NCBI GenBank assembly: GCA_051861445.1
Contig: JBHYCS010000008.1
Coordinates: forward strand, 110,851-174,850
Direction: 5' to 3'
Length of the DNA stretch: 64,000 nt
DNA from: Parasediminibacterium sp051861445
GTDB taxonomy: Bacteria > Bacteroidota > Bacteroidia > Chitinophagales > Chitinophagaceae
The translations under genes and the position numbers were made by a program. This document shows, one piece after another, positions 25,154 through 34,569 of this stretch (positions are counted from its first letter, which is position 1; the number at the start of each line of letters is the position of its first letter). The notes beneath the pieces are model-generated. The model saw only the letters and a program-made list of their open reading frames with translations, was not told the origin of the DNA and made no database searches.

Positions 25154-26083
25154 CTATTGGTTTTGTATCAGTTGTAATAACATTTCTACATCTTCTTTCT
25201 TACACAATTCTGCCCCATGATTCATGGTTGCTGCAGTGCCACAAGCAATGCCCATTTGCAAAACTTCTTTCCATGTTTTTTTCTCCGTAATTGCCAATAC
25301 CATTCCTGCAACCATGCTATCTCCTGCACCAACAGTACTTCTCGTTTTTACAGTAGGCGATTGTATTTGTATTGCTTCGTCTTTCGTAATTAACATTGCC
25401 CCTTGAGCTCCCATTGAAACAGCCATAGCCTCACAACCACCTTTTGCCAAAACAGTTCTTGCAGCTTTTACAATTTCATCACCTCTTAATTCTTCAACAC
25501 CATATAAACTACTTAATTCTCCTAAATTGGGTTTTAATAAAAACACACCTTCGTTTACCGCAAATTCTAATGCTTTTCCAGAAGTATCAATAATAAGTTT
25601 GGCTCCTTTTTGTTTTACAATTGCAGCCAACTGTCCAAAAAAATCAACAGGAACACCAGGAGGTAAACTACCACTAGCAACAACAAACTCATAAGCACTT
25701 TCAGTTTGCAAAAATTGTAAACATGCTTTCCATTCATGCTCTTCAACATAAGGCCCTTCCATACCAAAACGATATTGCAATCCGGTAGTTTCATCTACCA
25801 CAATCATATTTTCTCTTGTGGTATTTTTAATAGGAATAACATGTACATCAGTTATTTCTTCTAATAAAATTTTATCGAATTCTTTTCCTGTATAGCCACC
25901 AGATAAATATAATGCTGTAGAAGTGCTACCTAATTTTTTTAATGCTCTTGAAACATTGATTCCACCACCACCTGACTCAATTTCAGGAATAGAACAACGC
26001 ATCTTTTTTTCTGGAACTAAACTAGAAACAGTGGTTGTTTTATCTAATGAAGGATTTAATGTTATGGTAATTACTTTTTGCAT
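25154..26083 (-). CDS. PfkB family sugar-phosphate kinase
   Basis: A 309-residue ribokinase-fold kinase of the 1-phosphofructokinase/6-phosphofructokinase-2/tagatose-6-phosphate kinase branch. It starts with ITITLNPSLDKT, has the glycine-rich SGGGGINVSRAL for substrate binding and TVGAGDSMVAGM with the catalytic aspartate and anion hole. The position in glycolysis or fructose metabolism depends on whether it phosphorylates fructose 1-phosphate or fructose 6-phosphate, which cannot be decided from sequence alone. No PTS or sugar transporter gene adjoins it, which slightly favours the 6-phosphofructokinase role. Confidence 0.88.
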   Translation of the reverse strand: MQKVITITLNPSLDKTTTVSSLVPEKKMRCSIPEIESGGGGINVSRALKKLGSTSTALYLSGGYTGKEFDKILLEEITDVHVIPIKNTTRENMIVVDETTGLQYRFGMEGPYVEEHEWKACLQFLQTESAYEFVVASGSLPPGVPVDFFGQLAAIVKQKGAKLIIDTSGKALEFAVNEGVFLLKPNLGELSSLYGVEELRGDEIVKAARTVLAKGGCEAMAVSMGAQGAMLITKDEAIQIQSPTVKTRSTVGAGDSMVAGMVLAITEKKTWKEVLQMGIACGTAATMNHGAELCKKEDVEMLLQLIQNQ

Positions 26084-26245
26084 AAAGTGTGTTTTGTATC
26101 ACTTTTAAATGATGATAATTTGCTTATTGTATTCAACAAATTTTTGTAAACATAAAACTTAGTTGGCATTGTGTAAATGATAATTAACTAAAAATAATCG
26201 CAACAAGAATAAGTATATAAGAAGCATCGAAAGGATGATGATGAA

Positions 26246-26291
26246 ATAAAAACATCTGCCAATGTATGGCTGTACATACAATTGACAGATG
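26246..26291 (-). terminator. Rho-independent terminator after PepSY gene
   Basis: On the minus strand CATCTGTCAATTGTATG and its imperfect complement (CATACATTGGCAGATG) form a long stem with one bulge, followed by TTTTTATTT. It lies about 48 bp past the PepSY stop. The remaining gap to 26084 is AT-rich and must hold the PfkB promoter. Confidence 0.75.
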
Positions 26292-26338
26292 ATGAAAATA
26301 TACATTGTACTAAATATTGAACTTCAATTTAACTACAC

Positions 26339-27502
26339 TTATAAAACTGGTTTACTTATCTTTTTCCTTTTTCTTCCTCGCCAAATTAAAAAACCTGTTA
26401 CAGGCAATGAAGCTGCTATTAAGCTTGCAAAGAAGACTATTATTTTACCCGCCAAGCCAGCAATAGCACCAACATGAATATCATAATTCATTCGATACAA
26501 CTTATCTGCTTTTGTTGCGTTTGCATAAATTTGGTTATAAATACTATGGTTATACAGTTCTTGTAAGGTTGTTTTATCATAATACTTTATTTCTCTTTGA
26601 TAAAATGTTGTAAAACTAGGATTATAGCTTGTTGTAAAACAATCGGATGATTTGATAGGAATTGTAATTTGAAAACGGGAATTTTGCAAAAAATACAATT
26701 GCTGTGATTTGTTCCAAAGAATATCAACTAGCAATGTATCTGATTTTTCTAAAACTGTTGTATCAGACAAAGGCTTTTTGTGGCTAGGCAATACTTTTCC
26801 TCCAGAAGTGGTAAAATACAACCCTTTTTCAAACCACTCAAAACCCCAAACTAAGCCTGTTAAAGCCAATATTAATGCAATAGAAACACTATAAAAACCA
26901 AGTACATTGTGAACATCATAATTGGTTCTTTTAAAATTGGCTCGCCAATTAATGGTTAGTCGTTGCTTTAATAAATTCCATTTAAAATGCTTAGGCAACC
27001 ACAAAATACATCCTGTAATGAGTAAAAGAACAAAGATTAAAATTGCAGTAGCAACAATTGGCTGACCAATTTTAGCCGGCAATAAAAGGTAAAAATGAAT
27101 GCCCAACACAATTCTAAAGAAGTCTTTATTTAGTTCTTTTTCTTTCAACACCCATCCATGATAAGGATTGAGATACATTAAAAATGATCCCTTTTCTTTG
27201 TTGTTATACACAGCAATTGCAGCTTTATTTTTTCCATTGTATTGTATGCTATTAATAACACAGTTGGGTTTACCAGTACTATCAGCAAAAGCTTTCTTTG
27301 CTGCAATTTGTATTAAAACCGATGGTTTTAAAAAAGGTTTTTCTTCTGAACGAACAAACTGATAAGGTTGTGTAACAGATTTTATTTCTTGCTCAAAAGC
27401 TAAAATACAACCTGTTATTCCTACAATAAACACAATTAAACCAGATGCCAAACCCAACCAAAGATGAACCGTACTAACAATTTTTTTAAACGATACTTTC
27501 AT
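26339..27502 (-). CDS. PepSY-associated TM domain protein
   Basis: A 387-residue inner-membrane protein with four main helices: one after the N-terminal basic segment (SLGLASGLIVFIVGITG-like region, about 14-36), one near 145-170, one near 200-220 and one near 345-370, with PepSY-type periplasmic domains between them. The C-terminus is lysine/arginine rich. Such iron-regulated membrane proteins commonly accompany siderophore receptors and may reduce or release ferric iron. It begins 1 bp after the TonB receptor gene ends, so the two are one operon. Confidence 0.87.
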   Translation of the reverse strand: MKVSFKKIVSTVHLWLGLASGLIVFIVGITGCILAFEQEIKSVTQPYQFVRSEEKPFLKPSVLIQIAAKKAFADSTGKPNCVINSIQYNGKNKAAIAVYNNKEKGSFLMYLNPYHGWVLKEKELNKDFFRIVLGIHFYLLLPAKIGQPIVATAILIFVLLLITGCILWLPKHFKWNLLKQRLTINWRANFKRTNYDVHNVLGFYSVSIALILALTGLVWGFEWFEKGLYFTTSGGKVLPSHKKPLSDTTVLEKSDTLLVDILWNKSQQLYFLQNSRFQITIPIKSSDCFTTSYNPSFTTFYQREIKYYDKTTLQELYNHSIYNQIYANATKADKLYRMNYDIHVGAIAGLAGKIIVFFASLIAASLPVTGFLIWRGRKRKKISKPVL

Positions 27503-27503
27503 T

Positions 27504-29894
27504 TTAAAAACGGAATGTAAGGTTAGCAGAAAGTCTTCTTGGCATTTGTGGTTCTATAGTAGACCATCCTTTCCAATAAGCAGTATTGGTACAATTATCT
27601 AGCTTTAAACCAATTCTAAACATTGGCTGATTGTAAAAAACAGAAGCATTAATAATAGTATAAGCAGGAATAATAAACTCACCAGTTGCTAAGCTATTGG
27701 TAATATAATTTTCGCTTGCATAATTCCCTCCAAATCCTGCACCCAAGCCTTTTACAGCACCGTTTTGAAGTGTATAACTAACCCATAAATTAATTAAATT
27801 TTCTGGCCCAGCATTGGTAGGTCTTCTTCCGTTAGTTGCTGGTGCAGCATTGGTATTTTTACTATTGTTATAACTATAGCCTGCTACTATTTGCATACCA
27901 TTAATAGGTGTTGTAATTACATCTGCTTCAAAACCTTTACTTACAATATTTCCTTCCTGAATTGTAAAACCAACTCTATTAGGATCTGGTATTAATACGT
28001 TTGTTACTCGAATATCATAATAGCTAATTGTACCAGTTAATTTTCCTGCAAAAGCATCTAGCTTTATACCAGCCTCCCATTGGTTGGCTTGTTGGGGTTT
28101 AAAAATAGCAACAGAACCATCTGGCTGTGTTGTTGGAGCAACATTTCTAAACCCATTCATACAGTTAGAAAAAATAGAAACCTTATTTTTTACAACCGCA
28201 TAAATCAATCCTAATTTAGGAGATACAGCCGTTTGCTGATAACTTCCACTAGTAATTCCTGTAGCATAATTTTTAGATCCTTTGTTATCAAATTTATCTA
28301 CACGAACACTAGTCATTACTAAAAGTTGTTCCGTAATATTTAATACATTAGAAACATAAGCAGCATAAGTTAATACATCTGTACTTGCTTTTGTAGGTGC
28401 TGTATTAGCAGCAATTTTTGCATCAACTGCTTGACGCGTAATTTGTGCATATCTACTATCTGACACTAAACTATTTACCATGTCGAACTGAATATAGGCT
28501 GTGCTGTTATTCAATGTTTTTAAATTAGCAACATCTATACCTGCAACCAATCTGTTACGCATTTCTCCAATAGTAAAATCACCAATAAAGTTTTGCTGAA
28601 TATTGGTAGTTGTACCAACAGCGTTTTGAGAACTTACCAAACGTGTTAACAAAGTATCATTCGTTGGTTGCAAAAACATAATGTAAGAATACAACCCATC
28701 GCTTTTACGAACGCTTTGTGAAAAACTAGTTTGAGAAAGCCAACGCTTATTTAGTTGAACATTCATTTGAGCAAAAAAACTTACAGTAGGTGTTTTAATA
28801 GTAATATCGTTACTTGTAAATGACTTGTAGTAATCAATATTTAAAGCTTGTGGTGTAGTGTATTGTAGCTTTCTTGACCGATTTAAAAATATCATTACAG
28901 GATTAGTTGCTTCTGCTTGATATAACTCTGCATTAAAGTGAAAATTTACCTTTTCACTTACTTGATACGTTAAAGAAGGAGCAATAAAAAACGACTTTCT
29001 AAAACCTGCGTCTTGAAAACTATTTTCGGAATGATAAGCCGTATTCAATCTAAACAACACCGTTTTGTTTGCATTTAAAGCAGTGTTATAATCAGCTGTT
29101 AGTCGGTTTAAACCAAAGGTTCCATTGGTATAACTTATTTCTCCTTTTGTTGTCTCAAACGGCTTTTTGGTTACAATATTTATCAACCCACCAAACGACA
29201 CCAAACTGCTTCCAAACAAGGTGCCTGAAGGGCCTTTTATAACTTCTATTTGGTCAATATTTGCTGGATCTAACCCTCCATTTGTTTGGCTAGCAATTCC
29301 ATTAACCATACTTGGTTGTACAGAAAAACCACGTAACGAAAAGTATGCTGCACCATCTCCACCTCTACCGGTTGAAGTCCAAAGTTTATCTAAACCTGGA
29401 ACATTTTTCAGAGCATCATCAAAATTACTTATCACTTGTTCTTGTAGTAATGCTTTACTTACCACACTATACGTTTGTGGATTTTCTAATTGGAGTAAAG
29501 GCATTTTTGCAACAAAAGCACTTTTCTTCTTTGCAAACCTATTGGCATTGCTACTTACAATAACTTCTTGCAACTGCTGACTAGATAATTGTAATTGTAC
29601 ATTTACAATAGTGATGCTATTTGCCGTTACGGTTACTATCTTTTCAATGGTTGTATACCCTGTTAAAGCAATAGACAAAGTATATGTACCTGGCTTCATT
29701 CTTGTTAATTCAAACTCACCATTTTCATTGGTAACTGTACTAATTTGTAAAGACGATATGAGAATAGAAACATCTTCTGCCACTTTAGAATCATTTGTAA
29801 CAACTTTTCCTTTTATAACTCCATATTCATTTTCATTAAATGCAAAAAGCCAAATAGGCAGTAATAGCAACATACATTGTAGTAATAATTTCAT
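27504..29894 (-). CDS. TonB-dependent siderophore receptor
   Basis: A 796-residue outer-membrane receptor. A signal peptide (to about residue 19) is followed by a carboxypeptidase-regulatory beta-sandwich (about 25-110, VIKGKVVTNDS to VNVQLQ), typical of Bacteroidota TonB receptors, the plug domain with FSLRGFSVQPSMVNGI and IEVIKGPSGTLFGS, and a 22-strand barrel ending LSANLTFRF. The plug motifs resemble ferric-siderophore receptors such as FhuE or FoxA; the siderophore is unknown. The PepSY gene follows directly. No Fur site was identified in the 135-bp upstream region. Confidence 0.9.
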   Translation of the reverse strand: MKLLLQCMLLLLPIWLFAFNENEYGVIKGKVVTNDSKVAEDVSILISSLQISTVTNENGEFELTRMKPGTYTLSIALTGYTTIEKIVTVTANSITIVNVQLQLSSQQLQEVIVSSNANRFAKKKSAFVAKMPLLQLENPQTYSVVSKALLQEQVISNFDDALKNVPGLDKLWTSTGRGGDGAAYFSLRGFSVQPSMVNGIASQTNGGLDPANIDQIEVIKGPSGTLFGSSLVSFGGLINIVTKKPFETTKGEISYTNGTFGLNRLTADYNTALNANKTVLFRLNTAYHSENSFQDAGFRKSFFIAPSLTYQVSEKVNFHFNAELYQAEATNPVMIFLNRSRKLQYTTPQALNIDYYKSFTSNDITIKTPTVSFFAQMNVQLNKRWLSQTSFSQSVRKSDGLYSYIMFLQPTNDTLLTRLVSSQNAVGTTTNIQQNFIGDFTIGEMRNRLVAGIDVANLKTLNNSTAYIQFDMVNSLVSDSRYAQITRQAVDAKIAANTAPTKASTDVLTYAAYVSNVLNITEQLLVMTSVRVDKFDNKGSKNYATGITSGSYQQTAVSPKLGLIYAVVKNKVSIFSNCMNGFRNVAPTTQPDGSVAIFKPQQANQWEAGIKLDAFAGKLTGTISYYDIRVTNVLIPDPNRVGFTIQEGNIVSKGFEADVITTPINGMQIVAGYSYNNSKNTNAAPATNGRRPTNAGPENLINLWVSYTLQNGAVKGLGAGFGGNYASENYITNSLATGEFIIPAYTIINASVFYNQPMFRIGLKLDNCTNTAYWKGWSTIEPQMPRRLSANLTFRF

Positions 29895-30029
29895 AGTTAG
29901 TTTATTTGTTTGAGCAGCAAAACTGCCATAACAATAACGAGTTACTATGCCGTTTTAGGAAAACTAACTTACGCAATGAGTAAACTGACTTTTAGATGAC
30001 AATTGAGTTGAACTACATGTACAAGTTGT

Positions 30030-31193
30030 TTATGCAGAAGGAAACAAAGATTGAATAGCTGCAGGAAGAAAGACATGTGTTGGCACACTACTAAGAATTG
30101 ATAGCTCTTCTGTAAATGTAGTTTCATTATCTAAGAAGCGTAAAATGGTAGTTGCTTTTTGTTTTTGAAAAAGTTGTGTAAATACATCACAACCACTCAT
30201 TTTTTGATGATGCAAAACATGCAACAAGGTAGTATCGTACCAATGAAATCTTTGCTGCCAAAGACTTTTATGAATAACTGGAGAATGATTGTTGATTAAT
30301 GCTTCTACAATAGCAGCACTGTGCTTTTGAATAAATTGAAATGTAAAGCCACTACTTGGCTTGGTAAATCCACCAGCTGTACCAATATGAATGATAGATT
30401 GTTGGTGTGTAGGAAAACGAAAGTTGGTCATGGGTATGATACCAAATTCGGTTTCGATGATTGTATAATTTTCAAGCTTCCAAAATTGTTGTAGATAGTT
30501 TTGCAACAAAGCATCATACTGCTCTTGCTCTAACAATTGTTGATTAAAAAAAGTATATTCTACCAATGCTTTTGTTTCTGAAATTGGCAATACATACACA
30601 AACGTTGTTCCCATATTTTGGCTCACCCTAAAATCCATAAAATAAGCTTGATTGGGGTTAAAAGTTGGAGTAGGCGTTTCAATAACCCAACCTTTAAAAT
30701 GTTGCAATAGTTTGTAAGCAGGTGAAGCATCAAATGCTTTTTTTGATGCAGGAAAAAGAATACTATTAAACACATAGTTTGCCGTAAATACTTCTGTGTC
30801 TGTGTAAACAGTTGCTTGATTGTTATTCATTTTTACATCAGTAACACTTGCCTCCAACCATGTAACTTGCTGATGATTTTGTAGTTGTTGTTTACAGTAT
30901 TGATAAAAGTCTTTACCCCTTATCATTTTGTACTGGTAAGGCTGTATTTGTAATGGAATAGTTTGTGTTGAAGAATGAAACAATAATTCGTTCCAACGAT
31001 GATGTACTATGTTTTCAAAAAAACCTTCTTTTTTTTCCCAAAAGCACCAAGTACGGTCGTTTTGCACTTTTACATCTTGTTCAATAATAAGTATAGATGT
31101 GTTTGCTAAACTTGGTGTTTGTATCAATCGCATAGCCAAGCTTAACCCTGCACAACCTGCACCTGTAATGATATATGTGTAATGTGTTTGGAT
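30030..31193 (-). CDS. crtY: Lycopene beta-cyclase, start codon unusual
   Basis: An FAD-dependent lycopene cyclase of the CrtY type that forms beta-ionone rings. The frame encodes YIITGAGCAGLSLAMRL, the dinucleotide-binding motif, then NDRTWCFWEKK and later GTAGGFTKPSSGFTFQ, both CrtY signatures. The frame is open back to a TAA at 31209-31211, but no ATG or GTG occurs before the motif; the first conventional codon is TTG at 31139, inside it. The most natural N-terminus would be the ATC at 31191-31193 (reading I/M-QTHYTYIITG). Last gene of the carotenoid operon, about 90 bp after crtZ. With a TTG start the enzyme would lack its FAD motif. Confidence 0.82.
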   Translation of the reverse strand: MQTHYTYIITGAGCAGLSLAMRLIQTPSLANTSILIIEQDVKVQNDRTWCFWEKKEGFFENIVHHRWNELLFHSSTQTIPLQIQPYQYKMIRGKDFYQYCKQQLQNHQQVTWLEASVTDVKMNNNQATVYTDTEVFTANYVFNSILFPASKKAFDASPAYKLLQHFKGWVIETPTPTFNPNQAYFMDFRVSQNMGTTFVYVLPISETKALVEYTFFNQQLLEQEQYDALLQNYLQQFWKLENYTIIETEFGIIPMTNFRFPTHQQSIIHIGTAGGFTKPSSGFTFQFIQKHSAAIVEALINNHSPVIHKSLWQQRFHWYDTTLLHVLHHQKMSGCDVFTQLFQKQKATTILRFLDNETTFTEELSILSSVPTHVFLPAAIQSLFPSA

Positions 31194-31285
31194 AAAATTA
31201 TGGGGATTTTACATGCCATGAACGTAAAGCTGCATAGCGATAAAAGCGTACAAGTGAGTGACACAACCGGTGTTGAAAAGTGTTG

Positions 31286-31774
31286 CTACTGCTGGTTTAC
31301 ATAACTTTTTTGCAAAGCCTCATCTCGTTTTACTTTATCCCAATACTTCTTTGCAACGATGAGCATTCCAAAACTTTCACCATCTTCTTTATCAATATGT
31401 TTGTGGTGCATTTTATGAGCCCAACGAATGGCTTTGATGTATCGATTATTGCTTTTGGTAAACCATTTAAAACGTTGATGAATAATTACTTCATGTACTA
31501 TAAAATAAGCTAATCCGTATAAAGCAATTCCTGCACCAATACTTACAGAAATATAATTCTGATTCATGCTACCCAACATAATACACAACCAACTTGGTAT
31601 TGCAAAAATGAGAAAAAAGGCATCATTTTTTTCGAAGAATCCTTTCCCTTTTTGATGATGATCTTCATGCAAATACCATAAAAATCCATGCATTACATAT
31701 TTATGCGTAAGCCATGTAATACCTTCCATTAAACAGAATACAACAAGGGTGAAAAAAATATAAAATGCTAGCAT
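31286..31774 (-). CDS. crtZ: Beta-carotene hydroxylase
   Basis: A 162-residue membrane di-iron hydroxylase of the CrtZ/fatty acid hydroxylase superfamily that adds 3-hydroxyl groups to beta rings. Histidine clusters H24-x4-H29 (HKYVMH), HEDHH (36-40), HEVIIHQRF and HKMHHKH complete the iron-binding set. Four hydrophobic stretches fit the family. The start ATG overlaps the stop of the upstream cruF-like gene, so translation is probably coupled. Confidence 0.92.
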   Translation of the reverse strand: MLAFYIFFTLVVFCLMEGITWLTHKYVMHGFLWYLHEDHHQKGKGFFEKNDAFFLIFAIPSWLCIMLGSMNQNYISVSIGAGIALYGLAYFIVHEVIIHQRFKWFTKSNNRYIKAIRWAHKMHHKHIDKEDGESFGMLIVAKKYWDKVKRDEALQKSYVNQQ

Positions 31775-32508
31775 TATAAAAATATTTGAAGTGCAACAAA
31801 AAATAAAAATTGTATAATAAACAAATGTACTGCAAAATGGTTGTGCTTACTAAACTGTAACTGCCTAAAAACCAATAATAGCAAGGCACTGATTATAAAC
31901 CAACAAAAATAATTATAGAGGGGAATGCTATTGTTTTGCCATTGCCAAAATTGTAAATGAATAGCAACTGGCTCTAAAATAAAATCGAAAAAAGTAGTAA
32001 GCAATGCAGCATCTACCACAAACGAAACTTGCTGAATCCAAGGCTTTATAACTACACCTGCTAACAAATATTTCTCCTCTACCCAACTATTGAATTTGGT
32101 AACAATAACACCACTACAAAAAACCACTACAAACCAGTTTACACCTATTAAAAAAGGAACGCCATTTAGCTTTGGCCCCATTACTGTTCCATATTTATAA
32201 TGACCAAACAATTTGCCTGTATTTACGCCAATCATTTCTGTAGCCATACCAACTAAAAAAGCAATGGAAAAGAATAGATAAAATGACAGATTTTTTTGAG
32301 GTTGCATCCAAACAAGCAATACCAACATAATCATTAAATTCAAAGCAGTATTTTGAATAAACCAATCTTTATAATCTGTAAACAGCATACCAATTGCACC
32401 ACTTACATGAAATAAAATAGCAATAAAAACAGCAATTTGTAATTTGGTAAAAGGCAATTTCACTGTTATAAAATTTGGTTCAAAAAAACTAATGTTTGTG
32501 TTTATCAA
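31774..32508 (-). CDS. cruF: CruF-like carotenoid 1,2-hydratase
   Basis: A 244-residue protein with about seven membrane helices belonging to the carotenoid biosynthesis protein family (DUF422) that includes CruF. The segment FFDFILEPVAIHLQFWQWQ matches the conserved D-x-x-L-E/D-P-V-A ... W-x-W signature. CruF hydrates the acyclic end of gamma-carotene-type intermediates, giving the 1-hydroxyl group that CrtD needs. Its start overlaps the end of crtD by 20 bp and its end overlaps crtZ by 1 bp, so it is firmly part of the operon. The exact reaction is inferred from family and neighbours. Confidence 0.82.
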   Translation of the reverse strand: MINTNISFFEPNFITVKLPFTKLQIAVFIAILFHVSGAIGMLFTDYKDWFIQNTALNLMIMLVLLVWMQPQKNLSFYLFFSIAFLVGMATEMIGVNTGKLFGHYKYGTVMGPKLNGVPFLIGVNWFVVVFCSGVIVTKFNSWVEEKYLLAGVVIKPWIQQVSFVVDAALLTTFFDFILEPVAIHLQFWQWQNNSIPLYNYFCWFIISALLLLVFRQLQFSKHNHFAVHLFIIQFLFFVALQIFL

Positions 32509-33994
32509 ACGTATTTGCCACTACTTCACTCATAATTTTGGCACTTTGTAAACAAAGCGGAATGCCACCACCAGGATGCACACTTCCTCCTACAAAATAC
32601 AATCCAGCTATGTGTCTAGAAAAGTTCGGATGCCTTAAAAAAGCAGCCATTTTACTATTAGAACTTGTGCCGTATAAAGAACCCATGTAAGAGGCTGTTT
32701 TACTTTCAATAGTTACAGGTGTAAGCACTTCTTCTACTTCAATACATTCTTCAATGCTTGTGTTTAAAAGTTTACCCATCTTTTGTATAATTGCATCTCG
32801 ATATTGTTGCTGGTATTGTTGCCAATTTTGACCACAATTTGCTGGTGCATTTACCATTACAAACCAGTTTTCTTTACCATTGGGAGCTTGAACGCCTGGC
32901 TCACATTTACTGGTAATATTTACATAAACTGTAGGGTCTTTATACAACGTTTTTGTAGAAAACAAGGAAGTAAATTCCGCCTCATAATTATTGCTAAAAA
33001 ATATATTATGCAGCTCCAATTCTGAGAATGATCTATTCATTCCCCAATAAAAAATAAATGCACTACTACTCCGTTCTTGTTTGAGTATTTTTTTAGCAAC
33101 AGACTCTTGATTTAATAGTTGCTTATAAGTGAAATAAACATCCATATTACTTACAACAATATCGGCAAGATGATTTTGCTGTGCAACTACCACTCCTTTT
33201 GCTTGTTGACTGTCTATGATAATACTTGTTACAGGTGCATTAAAATGAAAATGAACGCCTTTTTTAATGGCTAATTGATACAATGCATTGGTAATGGAAA
33301 TCATTCCACCCTTTGGATAAAAAGTACCTTCATTATGCTCTAAATGTGGAATTAAACTCAGCATCCCTGGTGCTTTGTATGGATTGCTTCCATTATAGGT
33401 TGCATATCTATTAAACAACTGTACTGTATGTGGTTTATTAAAAGCTGCTTTATTTACTTGATGCAATGTTTTAAACATCAATGCTGGCTTTACTGCTGCA
33501 ATAGCTTTGCTGATATTTGCTTGAAATAATGTTTTAAAAAGATGTAGCGAATAGTTTAAGAAAATGCTACCAATTTGATTGTACACTTTCTTTGAATCTT
33601 GCAAATAAGATTTTACTTTCTCGGCATCTTCACCTACTTTTTCTTGTAATTCCTCAGCAAATCTATCGGTATCAGCATGGGCATTTATCACCGTTCCATC
33701 TTCATAAAAATACTTACAAGTGATGGGCATTTTCTGATATTGAAAATAATCTTCAATGGGTTCATTTGCCAATTCAAATAATGCTTCTACAAATTGAGGC
33801 TGCGTAAATAAGCTTGGCCCAGCATCGAACTGAAAACCATTTTTTTCGAAGTGAGAAAGTTTTCCGCCAGGATAACTGTTTTTTTCAAACACTTCTACTT
33901 GAAAACCTTGTACAGATAAACGTATGGCACTTGCAATACCTGCAATGCCTGCCCCTATAATAATTGCTTTTTTTTCTTGTTGATGCTGGTGCAT
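32489..33994 (-). CDS. crtD: 1-hydroxycarotenoid 3,4-desaturase, CrtD type
   Basis: A 501-residue FAD-dependent carotenoid desaturase. IIIGAGIAGIASAIRLS binds FAD near the N-terminus, and FVGGSVHPGGGIPL near the C-terminus is the carotenoid-oxidoreductase signature. A second desaturase gene (35460-36953) lies beside crtB and is the better crtI, while this copy neighbours the CruF-like hydratase; its YPGGKLSHFEKNGFQFDAGPSLFT start is that of the CrtD branch. It would introduce the 3',4' double bond next to the hydroxylated end. The alternative, a second CrtI, is less likely. The gene begins 6 bp after idi ends. Confidence 0.83.
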   Translation of the reverse strand: MHQHQQEKKAIIIGAGIAGIASAIRLSVQGFQVEVFEKNSYPGGKLSHFEKNGFQFDAGPSLFTQPQFVEALFELANEPIEDYFQYQKMPITCKYFYEDGTVINAHADTDRFAEELQEKVGEDAEKVKSYLQDSKKVYNQIGSIFLNYSLHLFKTLFQANISKAIAAVKPALMFKTLHQVNKAAFNKPHTVQLFNRYATYNGSNPYKAPGMLSLIPHLEHNEGTFYPKGGMISITNALYQLAIKKGVHFHFNAPVTSIIIDSQQAKGVVVAQQNHLADIVVSNMDVYFTYKQLLNQESVAKKILKQERSSSAFIFYWGMNRSFSELELHNIFFSNNYEAEFTSLFSTKTLYKDPTVYVNITSKCEPGVQAPNGKENWFVMVNAPANCGQNWQQYQQQYRDAIIQKMGKLLNTSIEECIEVEEVLTPVTIESKTASYMGSLYGTSSNSKMAAFLRHPNFSRHIAGLYFVGGSVHPGGGIPLCLQSAKIMSEVVANTFDKHKH

Positions 33995-34000
33995 AAAATA

Positions 34001-34534
34001 CTATTGAAGAATAAATGCAGACTGTTGCTGCAACCATGCTTTTAACTTTGGGAAAGCAATAATAAACCAAGCAGTATATTTTTCCGGATTAGAATTTATT
34101 TGTTTTTCTATAGTATCTAAACTCATGTATGTATACGCTGCCACTTCATCTGTGTTAAAATTAACTACGCCATCATAAGTTCCTACAAATACATGGTCAA
34201 ATTCATATTCTGTTAATCCATTTTCAAATGCTGCTTTATACGTAAACGAAAAGGCTTTTGATAGTGCTGTAGAAAAACCCATTTCTTCAGTAAGTCGTCT
34301 AGAAGCTGCGTTAATGGTTTCTTCATTTGGTCTTGGATGGCTGCAACAAGCATTTGTCCATAAACCGCCGCTATGATATTTTTTTAAAGCTCTTTGCTGC
34401 AACAACATTTCGCCTTGTTGATTAAATATAAAAACACTAAAAGCCCTATGTAGTAAGGCTTTTTCGTGGGCTTCAATTTTTTCCATCGTACCAATTACTT
34501 CATCAGATTCATTCACTAAAATCACATGTTCCAT
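34001..34534 (-). CDS. idi: Isopentenyl-diphosphate delta-isomerase, type 1
   Basis: A 177-residue cytoplasmic Nudix-fold enzyme converting isopentenyl diphosphate to dimethylallyl diphosphate, the starter for carotenoid precursors. The active-site cysteine is in WTNACCSHPRP and the catalytic glutamates are in the RRLTEEMGF segment, both normal. Length matches type 1 Idi. It lies between crtB (35 bp) and crtD (6 bp), raising precursor supply within the pigment operon. Confidence 0.93.
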   Translation of the reverse strand: MEHVILVNESDEVIGTMEKIEAHEKALLHRAFSVFIFNQQGEMLLQQRALKKYHSGGLWTNACCSHPRPNEETINAASRRLTEEMGFSTALSKAFSFTYKAAFENGLTEYEFDHVFVGTYDGVVNFNTDEVAAYTYMSLDTIEKQINSNPEKYTAWFIIAFPKLKAWLQQQSAFILQ

Positions 34535-34569
34535 ACAGGATATAAATATTATTAATTGGCAAAGAAAAA

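Noticed and set aside
29167..29580. 137-codon plus-strand frame inside the TonB receptor gene
   Set aside because: Antisense to the plug domain, whose protein motifs explain the sequence.
30030..31139. TTG at 31139 as the true start of lycopene cyclase
   Set aside because: It would remove GAGCAGLS, the FAD-binding motif encoded directly upstream in the same frame.
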